Shown piece by piece: positions 17,322 through 25,957 of a stretch of DNA of 47,616 nucleotides (the stretch's first letter is position 1; each line of letters opens with the position of its first letter). The stretch is taken from positions 1 to 47,616 of the forward strand of contig JBAVQS010000102.1 in the NCBI GenBank assembly GCA_049694275.1, given 5' to 3'. A program made the position numbers and the translations under genes. Source of the DNA: JBAVQS01 sp049694275 (GTDB taxonomy: Bacteria; Chloroflexota; Anaerolineae; UBA4142; SHND01). The notes under the pieces were generated by a model, which did no database searches, was not told the origin of the DNA, and saw only the letters and a program-made list of their open reading frames with translations.

Positions 17322-18197
17322 ATGTCTACTGCCACGAATGATCGAATTGTCATCGAAACGCCCGAAAACATCGCCTTTGGCTATGATGTGGCGGGGTTGG
17401 GCTCGCGCTTTGTCGCCGCCTTCATCGACAACCTGATTCTGGGAATCCTTTATACCATTCTGGGGATTGCTTTTACCCTGCTCAGCTTTACCTCAGTGCT
17501 CACCCGGCTCCCATCGGATCTGACCTCGATCCTCCCGGCGCTCGTCCTGCTCGTCATGTTCCTTCTCTGGTTCGGCTATTATATCGTATTCGAGATATTT
17601 ATGGGAGGCCAATCCCCCGGCAAGCGCCTGCTCAACCTGCGCGTCATCAAAGAAAACGGTTATCCCTTGGGGGTGGTCGATTGCATCATCCGCAATCTGG
17701 TGCGGGTGGTTGACTTTATTCCGTTTGGCTATGGCGTCGGCGTCATCGTCATGTTTCTGAACGACCGGAGCAAGCGCCTGGGCGATTTTGCGGCCGGGAC
17801 CCTCGTGGTCAACGTGCATGAAAGCGTCAAGCTGGCCGACCTCCAGGCCGCGTCGGCGCGCATCGCCGCTTCGCCGCCCACTGCGCCGGCGCCCGCGCCG
17901 CTAGAGGCTGACCCGTATGCCCCCGCCTCTGCCCCGGCGCCGGACCCCGTTCCCGACATCTCTGGACTGGGCAGTCTCCGTCCCTCGGACATTGATTTGA
18001 TCGAATCGTATCTCTTACGGCGTCCGAAACTGGCGAATGCGGATGCGCTCGGGGCCCAGCTCGCCGCTCAGGTGCGCGCCCGGCTTGCAGGCGACGGCGC
18101 TTTGGATGCCGAGGCGGAAAAGACCGCGAACGAGCGCCCCGAGGTCTTTATGCAGCAAGTGGTGACCGCCTATCGCGCGACGCATACCCGGCGTTAA
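17322..18197 (+). CDS. RDD-family membrane protein
   Basis: A 291-residue protein. The RDD domain spans about residues 20-150, with AGLGSRFVAAFIDNLILGILY, GGQSPGKRLLNLRVIKENG and DRSKRLGDFAAGTLVV, giving roughly three to four membrane helices. An Ala/Pro linker and a soluble helical tail (LRPSDIDLIESYLLRRPKL) follow. It is divergent from the SpoIIM-like gene. Some RDD proteins act in ion or solute transport; here cluster membership is the best guide. A CTGGAG ribosome site at 17311-17316 lies inside the start of the opposite gene. Confidence 0.85.
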   Translation: MSTATNDRIVIETPENIAFGYDVAGLGSRFVAAFIDNLILGILYTILGIAFTLLSFTSVLTRLPSDLTSILPALVLLVMFLLWFGYYIVFEIFMGGQSPGKRLLNLRVIKENGYPLGVVDCIIRNLVRVVDFIPFGYGVGVIVMFLNDRSKRLGDFAAGTLVVNVHESVKLADLQAASARIAASPPTAPAPAPLEADPYAPASAPAPDPVPDISGLGSLRPSDIDLIESYLLRRPKLANADALGAQLAAQVRARLAGDGALDAEAEKTANERPEVFMQQVVTAYRATHTRR

Positions 18198-18225
18198 TCC
18201 AGTATCCGCGTGTGGAACCCTCTAT

Positions 18226-18259
18226 GGACTTGTGCCTGTCACAGGACAGGTACAAGTCC
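18226..18259 (+). terminator. strong hairpin after the RDD gene
   Basis: A 15-nt arm (18226-18240, GGACTTGTGCCTGTC) pairs with 18245-18259 across a 4-nt ACAG loop with one mismatch. It is followed by TTTCTATT, a weak T-rich tail. It is placed to end the RDD transcript, although it could also be a REP-type palindrome. Confidence 0.55.
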
Positions 18260-18310
18260 TTTCTATTATACATAGGCCGGGACAAAAGCAAAAGGCACGT
18301 TTGAGCGCGA

Positions 18311-18338
18311 TTGACGCGCCTCAGGCCGAGAGTATAAT
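18311..18338 (+). promoter_or_regulatory. sigma-70-type promoter for the LolA-like/MacB operon
   Basis: TTGACG at 18311-18316 and a perfect TATAAT at 18333-18338 are 16 nt apart. The GAAGGAG ribosome-binding site at 18359-18365 and the ATG at 18374 follow at normal distances. Confidence 0.75.
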
Positions 18339-18373
18339 TGTCGTGGAATAGTGAGTGTGAAGGAGTGATAGAC

Positions 18374-19447
18374 ATGCAAATCAAAAAACTGGCAGTCCTG
18401 GTCGCGTTGGTTCTGGCGTTGGGCGGGAGCGGGCTCGTCGCCCTGGCCGCGTTCAATACGGCGCCGGTCCCGGCGGATATTCTCACCCGCGCGGTGACCA
18501 ATCTGACCAATGCGCAGGACGGGCACGCGGTGTTGCAGATTCAGGGGACCAGCCCCGACAAGAGCGGGACGGCGACGGTCGAGGTCTGGGCGAAAAAGTT
18601 GGCGGATGGCAAGAACTATGCGTTGCGCGCCGAGGTGCGCGATTCGAGCGAAGCGCAATACCGGGGCGCAATCGCCGTGAGTAATGGAACCGATTTCTGG
18701 GCCTATCTCCCGATCTCGAACACCGTCTGGACCGGCCCGGTCAATTCCACGCAGCAGGGACAGGATAAATCGCCGCAAGAACTGGTTCAGCAGTTGCTCG
18801 ATTATTCGACCGTGACCCTCTCCGGCGTCGAGTCGGTCAATGGGAATCTGGCGTACAAGCTCCAGCTCGTTCCGAATGACAAGGCGCCCAAGGCGGCTGC
18901 CGGTGCAACCGGGCTGGTGTGGATTGACCAGACGAGTTATCTCCCGTGGAAGGGAACTGTCGATGCGGGGTCCATGGGCCGGGGACAGTTTACGGCGCAG
19001 GTGCTGGAACTGAACATTGGCGTGCCGGACAGTCGCTTTCAATTCCAGCCTCCGGCCGGCGCCAGGATCGTTCCCGTACAGAATCAGCAACCGCAGCATT
19101 TGACCCTGAACGAAGCGGACAAGACCGCCGGGTTCAAACTGTTGAAACCGGGCTATCTCCCCGCCGGCGCAACCCTGGTGGATGTGCTAAAAGCGGGCAA
19201 GGGGATTGTCTATCGCTATGAATCCGCGCATGGCTCGTTCTCTATCGAGCAGAGCGCGGAACTGCAGGGCAAGTCGCCGGCGACCTCGGGTGAAGCGGTT
19301 CAGGTGCGCGGCGTGACCGCCACGCTGTTCGCGTCGCCGGATGGCAGCCGTCTCATGCTCATGTGGACGGAGAATGGACGCCGGTATAGTGTGAGCGGCG
19401 CGATCTCGCGCCAGGAAGCGCTCAAGGTCGCCGAATCGTTGCAATGA
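18374..19447 (+). CDS. LolA-like/DUF4367 secreted protein
   Basis: A 357-residue protein with a signal sequence (LAVLVALVLALGGSGLVALAA). The first half resembles the beta-barrel of LolA/LppX-type lipoprotein carriers (HAVLQIQGTSPDKSGTATVEVWAKK, WAYLPISNTVW). The second half resembles DUF4367 (GFKLLKPGYLPAGATL, GVTATLFASPDG, MLMWTENGRRYSV). It precedes a MacB-type exporter with an ATGA overlap, suggesting joint function in moving or sensing envelope lipids or lipoproteins; this is inference. The start has a clear ribosome site and an upstream promoter. Confidence 0.75.
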   Translation: MQIKKLAVLVALVLALGGSGLVALAAFNTAPVPADILTRAVTNLTNAQDGHAVLQIQGTSPDKSGTATVEVWAKKLADGKNYALRAEVRDSSEAQYRGAIAVSNGTDFWAYLPISNTVWTGPVNSTQQGQDKSPQELVQQLLDYSTVTLSGVESVNGNLAYKLQLVPNDKAPKAAAGATGLVWIDQTSYLPWKGTVDAGSMGRGQFTAQVLELNIGVPDSRFQFQPPAGARIVPVQNQQPQHLTLNEADKTAGFKLLKPGYLPAGATLVDVLKAGKGIVYRYESAHGSFSIEQSAELQGKSPATSGEAVQVRGVTATLFASPDGSRLMLMWTENGRRYSVSGAISRQEALKVAESLQ

Positions 19448-21447
19448 GCGACGACATTGTCGTCATTCGAGACGTAACGCGTCGCTACAAGATTGGCGAC
19501 AATATAGTTGAAGCGTTAAAGGGCGTGGATTTGACGATTCCCCGCGGCGAGTTCGCCGCGGTGGCGGGCGTCTCAGGCTCGGGCAAATCCACGCTCTTTC
19601 ATCTTATCGGCGGGCTCGACCGGCCAACCTCCGGTCAGGTATTGGTCAATGGGCTGGACCTGGGCGCGATCGGCGATGCGGAAAGGACCCGCTACCGGCG
19701 CGAGCATATCGGGTTTGTCTTTCAGAGTTTTAATCTCCTCCCGCGCTTGAGCGCGCTCGAAAATGTTGCGCTCCCCCTGATGTTTGCCGGCGTGCCGCGC
19801 GCCGAACGCGATGCGCGTGCGCGCGCCATCCTGCAAGAGGTTGGGCTCGGCCAGCGCCTGGCGCACTATCCCGGCCAGTTGTCCGGCGGCGAGCAGCAGC
19901 GGGTCGCGATTGCCCGCGCCCTGGTTCACAATCCCGAGATCATTCTTGCCGACGAACCGACCGGCAACCTCGATTCCAGGAACGGCGGCGAAATCCTCGC
20001 GCTCTTGCGCCGGTTGAATCGCGAGCGCGGGGTAACGATCCTCGTCGTCACGCACGACCCGCGCGCCGCCGCCGCCGCCGACCGGACCATTCATCTCCGT
20101 GACGGCGTCGTCGAGCGGATCGAGCAGGGAACCGAATCGGGCGGAATTCAGAATTCAGAATTCAGAATTCAGAATTCAACCCCGAAGGGCCATTTCGCCT
20201 TTTTCGACTTGATCGCGATGGCCTCCTCCAACCTGCGCCGCCGGGTGGTGCGGAGCGGGCTGACCGTGTTCGGCGTGCTGGTCGGCATTATCACGATCGT
20301 GACCATGCTCTCGGTGGCGGTGGGCGTCGAGATGGAGGTCCAGCGGAACATCGAGGCGGTCGGATTGGAGAGCGTGTTCGTCTCGCCGTCGCGGCCCCAG
20401 GCCGACCCGCTCGATCCTTATTCCGATCCACTCCCCACTTCGCCGATTACCCCCGCGGTGATCGACAAGCTGCGGGCGTTGCCCGAGGTGGCAAGCATCG
20501 CGCCTCAGGTGGACCTGGCGGCCTATCTCGATCTGCGCGTGCGGCTGGGCGACCGTGCCGCGCAAGCCTCTGTCGAGAGCGGTACGGCCGGTCTGAATCC
20601 ATTGCAGGCTGATTTGCCCATGCTGGCCGGTCGCACGCTCAACCCCGGCGAATCACGCGGGGTGGTTCTGTCCTCGCGGGTGGCAAGCCAGTTAGGGGGG
20701 AGTGATTATCAGCAACTCGTGGGGACCAAGGTCTCGCTCATCGTTCGCCTGCCGCGCGGCGAAACGAACGAGTTCCCGGTGACGGTGATCGGGGTGCAGC
20801 AGAATCGCGCCAGTAGCATCGCGCTGGGGGTGGACGACGCCGTGGATATCAAGCGCTGGTGGTACGGCCAGTCGAACATTCTCGACACCCGCGGCTATGA
20901 TGGGTTGATCGTCAAGGCGTCGAGCCTCACAACGGTCAGCGTGGTATCCGATGCGGTCAAGGCCATGGGTTTGCAGGCGCGTTCGCTCCAGACCTTTCTC
21001 GACCTGGCCGGACGCATTTTCGCCGTGCTGAATGCGCTCCTCGGCTCGATCGGCGGGCTGGCTCTGCTGGTCGCCGCGCTCGGCGTGACCAACACCATGA
21101 CGATGGCGGTGTACGAGCGCACGCGTGAGATCGGCATGCTCAAGGCGATCGGCGCGTCCCGCGCAGAGGTGTTGGGCCTCTTTATCGTCGAATCGAGTTT
21201 CATCGGGTTCCTCGGTGGCTTGCTGGGTCTCCTCCTCGGCGCCCTGCTGGGCAAGGGGGTGGACTGGGCGGGGCATTGGTACCTGCAGACACAGAATGTG
21301 CAGGGAATCGGACCGCTCTCCGTCGTCCCGCTCTGGTTGGCGGTTGGCGTCATTGCCTTTGGCACGCTAATCGGCCTGCTCGCAGGCATCTGGCCGGCCC
21401 TGCGCGCCGCGCGCCTCGATCCCGTCGTCGCGCTCCGGTATGAATAG
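19444..21447 (+). CDS. MacB-type ABC transporter, ATPase fused to FtsX-like permease
   Basis: A 667-residue fusion. The N-terminal ATPase has Walker A GVSGSGKST (42-50), signature LSGGEQQRV and Walker B IILADEPTGNLDS. The C-terminal permease starts near FFDLIAMASSNLRRRVVRSG, with one helix, a MacB periplasmic core domain, and three C-terminal FtsX helices (VYERTREIGMLKAIGAS). MacB-like machines are mechanotransmitters that act on extracytoplasmic substrates. In related operons the two halves are often separate genes; here the joint (about residues 234-245) is encoded by five GAATTCA units. Its partner is probably the LolA-like protein upstream. Confidence 0.88.
   Translation: MSDDIVVIRDVTRRYKIGDNIVEALKGVDLTIPRGEFAAVAGVSGSGKSTLFHLIGGLDRPTSGQVLVNGLDLGAIGDAERTRYRREHIGFVFQSFNLLPRLSALENVALPLMFAGVPRAERDARARAILQEVGLGQRLAHYPGQLSGGEQQRVAIARALVHNPEIILADEPTGNLDSRNGGEILALLRRLNRERGVTILVVTHDPRAAAAADRTIHLRDGVVERIEQGTESGGIQNSEFRIQNSTPKGHFAFFDLIAMASSNLRRRVVRSGLTVFGVLVGIITIVTMLSVAVGVEMEVQRNIEAVGLESVFVSPSRPQADPLDPYSDPLPTSPITPAVIDKLRALPEVASIAPQVDLAAYLDLRVRLGDRAAQASVESGTAGLNPLQADLPMLAGRTLNPGESRGVVLSSRVASQLGGSDYQQLVGTKVSLIVRLPRGETNEFPVTVIGVQQNRASSIALGVDDAVDIKRWWYGQSNILDTRGYDGLIVKASSLTTVSVVSDAVKAMGLQARSLQTFLDLAGRIFAVLNALLGSIGGLALLVAALGVTNTMTMAVYERTREIGMLKAIGASRAEVLGLFIVESSFIGFLGGLLGLLLGALLGKGVDWAGHWYLQTQNVQGIGPLSVVPLWLAVGVIAFGTLIGLLAGIWPALRAARLDPVVALRYE
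20144..20178. repeat. five perfect GAATTCA tandem repeats inside the ABC fusion gene
   Basis: Exactly five 7-bp units read in frame and encode a short repeated Q/N/S/E/F/R linker between ATPase and permease. Because 7 is not a multiple of 3, gain or loss of one unit would shift the frame and stop translation after the ATPase. The permease half has its own possible ATG at 20218. Confidence 0.85.
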
Positions 21448-21520
21448 ACCGCTAGAGCGGATTCCAACTCCATTTACGGCATAACCGTAGGGGCTGTGCC
21501 TTGTGCCTGCCCAGTCCGCG

Positions 21521-22456
21521 CTAGGTTTTGCCCTCTAGTATTCCCCGGACCTCCGTCATCTCCTCGTGGGTGAGATGCCATGCGCTGGCTTTTGCGTTCT
21601 CGGAGACCTGCTCGGCGTTGGTGGCGCCCGAGATGACGGAGCAGATCGCCGGCTCTCCCAGCAACCAGGCAATCGCCAGCTCACCCGGCGTATGATTACG
21701 CGTCTCGGCAAAGGCGCGCAGTTTATCAAGGATCTGCAAGTTCGTCTCTGTCATGTAGGGCTGTACGTACGCCGCGCGGGAGCTGCTCGGGGTTTGGCCC
21801 CGCTGGTACTTGCCGGTGAGCAGGCCGCCGGCGAGCGGAAAGTAGGGAATCATTCCCGTGTGTGAATAGCGGCAGTAGGGGAGCAGTTCGTGTTCGACAT
21901 CGCGCTTGAGCATGTGGTAATAGGACTGGACGACGACGAATGAATTCCAGCCCATCATCTCGGCGAGGTCGTTCGAGCGCGCGAGTTGCCAGGCGGCAAA
22001 ATTACTCGCCCCCAGATAGCGCACCTTGCCCGCGCGAACCAGGTCCTCCAGCGCCCGCATCGTTTCCTCGATAGGGGTCAGCGAGTCCCAAAAGTGAATA
22101 TAGTACAGGTCGATATGATCGGTCCCGAGCCGGCGCAGGCTTGTTTCCACGCCTCTCATCATGTGATAGCGGGATGCCCCCCGGTCATTGGGCCCTTCTC
22201 CAACCTGCCCCACGACCTTGGTCGCCAGGACCACGCGGTCCCACAGCCCGGCCAGCGCCTGTCCCAGCAGTTCTTCGGACGCGCCCGGGCGGCTCCCGTA
22301 AACATCCGCCGTGTCAAGGAAATTGATTCCCTCGTCGAGCGCACAGTGGATGATTGCTTTTGTGCCCTCCTCATTCACGGTTCTCCCGATTCGATTACAC
22401 CCCAGGCCCACAACAGAAACCTGAACGCCGGTTCGTCCCAGATGACGATAATCCAT
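21521..22456 (-). CDS. aldo/keto reductase
   Basis: A 311-residue NADPH-dependent oxidoreductase of the AKR superfamily (TIM barrel). The catalytic tetrad is visible as D48 and Y53 (LDTADVYGSRPGASE), K80 (LATKVV) and H121 (YYIHFWD). The ATG at 22456 is preferred because AGGTGGGG lies just upstream; a longer frame reaches 22507. The product probably reduces a sugar aldehyde or ketone. No pathway partner is adjacent. Confidence 0.88.
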   Translation of the reverse strand: MDYRHLGRTGVQVSVVGLGCNRIGRTVNEEGTKAIIHCALDEGINFLDTADVYGSRPGASEELLGQALAGLWDRVVLATKVVGQVGEGPNDRGASRYHMMRGVETSLRRLGTDHIDLYYIHFWDSLTPIEETMRALEDLVRAGKVRYLGASNFAAWQLARSNDLAEMMGWNSFVVVQSYYHMLKRDVEHELLPYCRYSHTGMIPYFPLAGGLLTGKYQRGQTPSSSRAAYVQPYMTETNLQILDKLRAFAETRNHTPGELAIAWLLGEPAICSVISGATNAEQVSENAKASAWHLTHEEMTEVRGILEGKT

Positions 22457-22530
22457 CAACCCCACCTCTTCCCCAAAAATAGCGGATGCAGCGAACCCGC
22501 CGCCCATCCTATTGTAGGATGTTAAAGCGA

Positions 22531-22568
22531 AAAAGCAAACCGGCGAGCTCGATCAGAGCTCGCCGGTT
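22531..22568 (-). terminator. rho-independent terminator for the lipoprotein gene at 22.7 kb
   Basis: On the minus strand a perfect 13-bp stem (AACCGGCGAGCTC, loop of 5) is followed by TTTGCTTTTTCGC. It lies beyond the MITE-like copy B, so the element sits between the gene's stop codon and its terminator. Confidence 0.8.
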
Positions 22569-22581
22569 GCATTCTACGCTA

Positions 22582-22712
22582 ACTGCTAGTTCGCCATCAC
22601 ATTGATCCAGCTGTCATTCCGAGCGGAGCGAGGAATCTCGCTAGCGTTAAAAAGATGTCTCGCTTCACTCGACATGACAAAATTATTGTTGACAGACTGC
22701 TAGTTCGCCATC
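22582..22712. mobile_element. MITE-like element, copy B, flanked by a 17-bp direct repeat
   Basis: The core, about 22599-22695, carries TCATTCCGAGCGGAGCGAGG, GAATCTCGCTAGCG and TGACAAAATTATTG, matching copies A and C. It is flanked by identical 17-bp direct repeats ACTGCTAGTTCGCCATC at 22582-22598 and 22696-22712. The right copy encodes the last residues and stop (MAN, TAG) of the lipoprotein gene, so the left copy looks like a duplicated target. Confidence 0.75.
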
Positions 22713-23191
22713 GAAAAGAGAAGGAAGTTGTCGTTGGTCGTCGGATCGGTGAGCACCGCGACAGTCAGGCTCTGGGTCCCCTTCCTGAAAATGGAGAACT
22801 GGAACATCTGGTTAGGCACCGAAGGGGTATTGACCGCCTGCCAACCGCCGGCAGTGATCTTGTCGCTGTAAAAGCTTTTGACCGCGTCCCAGGTGGCCCC
22901 CTTGGGCAAGCTGTACATCCGCTGATCAAGCCTCTGGCCCATGCCGGCCGCGGTCGAAACATTCTGCGCCAGCGTATCTGCCATCTTGTTCTCACCCGGT
23001 TTCAACACCGCGGCATTCGGATAAGCCGGCATGTCATTCAGGCTGGCAATGGCTGCCGAACCGCCGCTGGTGGCGCCGCCGCTGGTGCCGCCGCCCGAAT
23101 TGGATGCCGGGGCGCTGCTGTTACATGCGGACATGACCATCACCGTCAGGGCCAACAGGGCCATCAGGGCGAACAATTTCAAGTTTTTCAT
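22700..23191 (-). CDS. lipoprotein of unknown function
   Basis: A 163-residue protein with a classic lipobox signal (ALLALTVMVMSAC) and a Ser/Gly-rich linker. A compact C-terminal domain follows: YPNAAVLKPGENKMADTL, YSLPKGATWDAVKSFYSDKITAGGW. That pattern is common in small Chloroflexota lipoproteins with a mean-value or thermostable-like fold; no known family is certain. A GGAGGAGGAG ribosome site lies upstream of the ATG. Its 3-prime end abuts MITE copy B. Confidence 0.8.
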   Translation of the reverse strand: MKNLKLFALMALLALTVMVMSACNSSAPASNSGGGTSGGATSGGSAAIASLNDMPAYPNAAVLKPGENKMADTLAQNVSTAAGMGQRLDQRMYSLPKGATWDAVKSFYSDKITAGGWQAVNTPSVPNQMFQFSIFRKGTQSLTVAVLTDPTTNDNFLLFSMAN

Positions 23192-23439
23192 CTCTCTCCT
23201 CCTCCAAGGAAATATTTTTCCCGGCGCAGGTTAGCGCCAGGTTCTCGTCATTGGTTTACGGGGCTATCATAACAGGCTATCGTTACAAAATCGTAACAAC
23301 AATACGGGAAAACAAGATCACTTACAAGAACAGTGCGCGGCGATCCAAACTTTACGGCGAGCGATTTTGGCGCAGCAATGATATCGCTGCCGTTGACCAA
23401 GCGAGCACAAAGCGAAGCAGTGTCTCGTGCGAAAGTGAA

Positions 23440-23745
23440 TTAACGCGCCTTATCATCCAGTCGCATGTCGAGACTTGGGTTTATCCTGTTCTGTTTCCTT
23501 CTCGCCATCAACACAATTATGAGATAAATGCCTGCAACAAGTAATGCGAACGGTAGCGTCAGAGCGATCCAGATGAAAACGATTAACAACGCCAATGGCT
23601 CAGGAAGCAAATTAAGCCTTTGATATGAGATCGATGTGCTTATCACCACCACTGACAAAGGTAATAACGTAGCGATAATGGGAAAACCGAGAGCATGAAG
23701 CCACTGAGGCGCTTTGAGTAATGGCGCAAAGACAATCGCGCTCAT
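23440..23745 (-). CDS. small membrane protein, possibly the second half of a split gene
   Basis: About 101 residues from the ATG at 23745, with three hydrophobic segments (LGFPIIATLLPLSVVVIST, LALLIVFIWIALTLPFALLVAG, IYLIIVLMA) and a basic tail. The ATG overlaps the TGA of the upstream 55-residue frame as TGATG. The pair may be translationally coupled or one gene broken by a frameshift. No family recognised; base composition is lower in G+C than the main cluster. Confidence 0.5.
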   Translation of the reverse strand: MSAIVFAPLLKAPQWLHALGFPIIATLLPLSVVVISTSISYQRLNLLPEPLALLIVFIWIALTLPFALLVAGIYLIIVLMARRKQNRINPSLDMRLDDKAR

Positions 23746-23912
23746 CAATACCCCGACAGGAGACAAAGAACTAACGTTAGCATGTCATCAGAGGGATGCC
23801 GTCCTCCCAAGAGAATCGATGCGAGAAACGCCAGAGCTCCTTGCACTAATCCCCATGTAAGAAATAGGCAATAGCGTCCCCACGTACTTGAATTAACAAA
23901 CCAGAGTTTCAT
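23745..23912 (-). CDS. short hydrophobic reading frame, possible first half of a split membrane gene
   Basis: A 55-residue frame from the ATG at 23912, preceded by AAGGAGAAG at good spacing. It encodes MKLWFVNSS then hydrophobic YCLFLTWGLVQGALAFLASILL and a second segment LTLVLCLLSGY before TGA. The next frame continues in the same hydrophobic style, so a single-base indel in one four- to five-helix membrane protein is plausible. Confidence 0.45.
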   Translation of the reverse strand: MKLWFVNSSTWGRYCLFLTWGLVQGALAFLASILLGGRHPSDDMLTLVLCLLSGY

Positions 23913-24442
23913 GAACTTCTCCTTACCATCACTGCCTCAGATCGTGCTTGGCTCGGCCTGGAATGGCAAGGTTTCAGCGATGTCTATCCATCCTTTACCT
24001 GAGCATCCCCCGTGCAGCAGTGCTACAAACAAGACCGCGCCACCCGCCAGCGTAGACCGGGTGCCGGCCAAAAGGCTCTCAAACTCTATCGCCGCATTGA
24101 CAAAATTATCCTGGGCGTTGCTGGCCCATTGCGAGGCATCATTCCACCGGTCGCCAGTCCAATTTCATACCTAATTCAGCGCATCTTGCCCGTCACCGCG
24201 GTAGAGATAGTCCCCTTTGCCGTTTGGCGATGCGCTCAAACTCGGCCGGGTTTTCGGCGCGCAGTTGACGAATGATGTGCTCGGCTTATTCAGGTCGAGG
24301 GGCGGTAATGGACCTTGTTGATTGCGGTCGAGTTATCGACAAAGACGACACATAACGTCGTGCCCTGAGCGACGATGCGCAGGCCCATTTTCAAGAAGGC
24401 TTGCCATTCTGAGATTGCGGTTTCATCCGCGACGCGGTGCTG
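23913..24442. other. 530-bp stretch without a confident gene
   Basis: Several short frames are open on both strands but none has a convincing start or family match. On the minus strand about 24290-24440 reads VADETAISEWQAFLKMGLR and then CVVFVDNSTAINKVHYRP before a stop, which looks like a real protein fragment cut at both ends. I treat the stretch as decayed sequence. Confidence 0.4.
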
Positions 24443-24973
24443 TTAAGGGGTCAACGCCAATCTGTTTTCGTAGCGGTCAAGAAGTTTTTCTAGCTCAGCC
24501 TGGCGCTTGGCTTGGTCGGCCAAGCGCGTAATATAGAAGATCTCATTCGGATGTAGATCCTTGAGATTGTGTCTCCCAATAAAAAACGATCCGCAGACGA
24601 CTATACCCTGATCGGTCGAATCACTAAAGCAGTCACTTTGCGGAATCGCCTGAAGTGTGCCATCACCTTGCACATACCAGAACGATATCCTGATAACTGA
24701 AGTGGGTGTTTTGTCCTTCAAAAACAAGGTCCCATTCGGTTCGAGTCGATATATCAAAACGGCATCTTTTTTCTCAGCATTTACTCCATCTGGAATTTCA
24801 AAAGCGATTAGGGCTGGGCCTTCATAACCGGCTGGGACCCACACCTGAATCGTCTGGCGCTCGGCGAACAGCCAGACAAATGGCGCATAAGGGCCTCCGG
24901 TGAATACCCAGATGAAAACACCCAATAAGGTCAAAAGGACAACGGGTATAATCCACGGGAGAATGCGTCTCAT
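24443..24973 (-). CDS. membrane-anchored protein of unknown function
   Basis: A 176-residue protein with an N-terminal helix (ILPWIIPVVLLTLLGVFIWVF). Its extracytoplasmic domain starts VWVPAGYEGPALIAFEIPDGVNAEKKD, reminiscent of DUF6843-type domains (tentative). The C-terminal 35 residues are a charged helix (ADQAKRQAELEKLLDRYENRL). Two Cys (SDCFSDS, VVCGSFF) could form a disulfide. Its neighbours do not suggest a function. Confidence 0.6.
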   Translation of the reverse strand: MRRILPWIIPVVLLTLLGVFIWVFTGGPYAPFVWLFAERQTIQVWVPAGYEGPALIAFEIPDGVNAEKKDAVLIYRLEPNGTLFLKDKTPTSVIRISFWYVQGDGTLQAIPQSDCFSDSTDQGIVVCGSFFIGRHNLKDLHPNEIFYITRLADQAKRQAELEKLLDRYENRLALTP

Positions 24974-25078
24974 AGGCCAAGCGCCCTTATGGTGCGATTG
25001 TCGATAATATCGTGAGTCGGCATGGACAAAATCCTTATGCGTATGTGACCATCCTGATGAGCCGATGCCAATCGTGAC

Positions 25079-25615
25079 CTATCGCGCGACCACGCCCGCA
25101 GCATCCTGTGGGCGCATCGCCACGTGACCATCGAAGAGACCGCCCGCCATGCCGGCCAGAAGCACATCACGCCAACCTTTCAGATACGCCTTGCCAAAAG
25201 TGAGGGTGGCATTGGCGACGATGCCGATGATGATTGCTTGCAGCCCATCGAACGCGGCTGTTATCACCGGTAAGCCATGCGTGGGCGCATAGAGCGCAGA
25301 GAGGATCACCATCAAGCAAAATGCGGGCAAGCCAAAGCCAACAAAACTCGCAGCCGCGCCGCGCACGCCACGCGTTCGGAACCCGACGTAAGCTGCAGTC
25401 TGCATCGCCGTTGCGCCAGGTATCGTTTGGCACAAAGCCACCCCAGCGCGAAAGGCTTCGTCGTCAAGCCAACTCTTTTGCTGAACCACCATCCTGCGGA
25501 TGTACGCGACCATTGCCGGGCCACCGAACGCGGTCCTTCCCAGTCTTAGAAAGGATAGGAATAGAGTAGCCAATGTTGGAGCGAGATTGGCGCGGAGAGG
25601 TGGTAGTTGTTCCAT
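25079..25615 (-). pseudogene. truncated chromate transporter (ChrA, N-terminal half)
   Basis: The first 150 residues match the ChrA/CHR family: FLSFLRLGRTAFGGPAMVAYI, QKSWLDDEAFRAGVALCQTIPGATAMQTAAYVGFRTRG and SFVGFGLPAFCLMV. After FGKAYLKGWRDVLLAGMAGG the frame leaves the family pattern and stops at 178 residues, where a full CHR protein has about 190 residues per domain and often two domains. It may be a short-chain CHR that lost its end or a pseudogene; no second CHR half is nearby. It borders an arsenic locus. Confidence 0.65.
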
Positions 25616-25882
25616 ACGAGACTCGTCTGCAGAAGAGTTGGACCGCCTAGCAATGTACTACATCGTCTTCCGAACCGCAATTCCGGCGCTACGCCGCGAC
25701 CCGCACCTTCCGTGTTTCACGCTTTGGGCTACAATTTTGACATAACCGGGAATCAAGTATGGCTAACCATTTCCACTCCGAATCCGTCCTCCTTCTTCGC
25801 GAATGGTCGGCCTTGTCAATGTATACCGCGTATTTTCCCTCTCCTGCTCTGCGGGCGCGAGTCCTCGACGCGGCGTGCCATT

Positions 25883-25910
25883 TTGTGCTTTTGAGCTTGT
25901 TTGATATAAT
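25883..25910 (+). promoter_or_regulatory. promoter of ars operon 1
   Basis: TTGTGC at 25883-25888 and a perfect TATAAT at 25905-25910 are 16 nt apart, about 48 nt before the arsR start. The 340-bp region between chrA and arsR shows no convincing gene apart from this promoter. Confidence 0.6.
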
Positions 25911-25957
25911 ACAATAGAGATTGAACTATTAAGGTCGCATAGAAAGGAAGGTTCATA

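Noticed and set aside
23251..23544. A 97-residue plus-strand frame
   Set aside because: No hydrophobic or family pattern, no good ribosome site, and it overlaps the minus-strand membrane gene; treated as chance.
25500..25894. Plus-strand frames in the chrA-arsR gap
   Set aside because: They are antisense to chrA or lack any protein-like pattern; the region fits a promoter region better.
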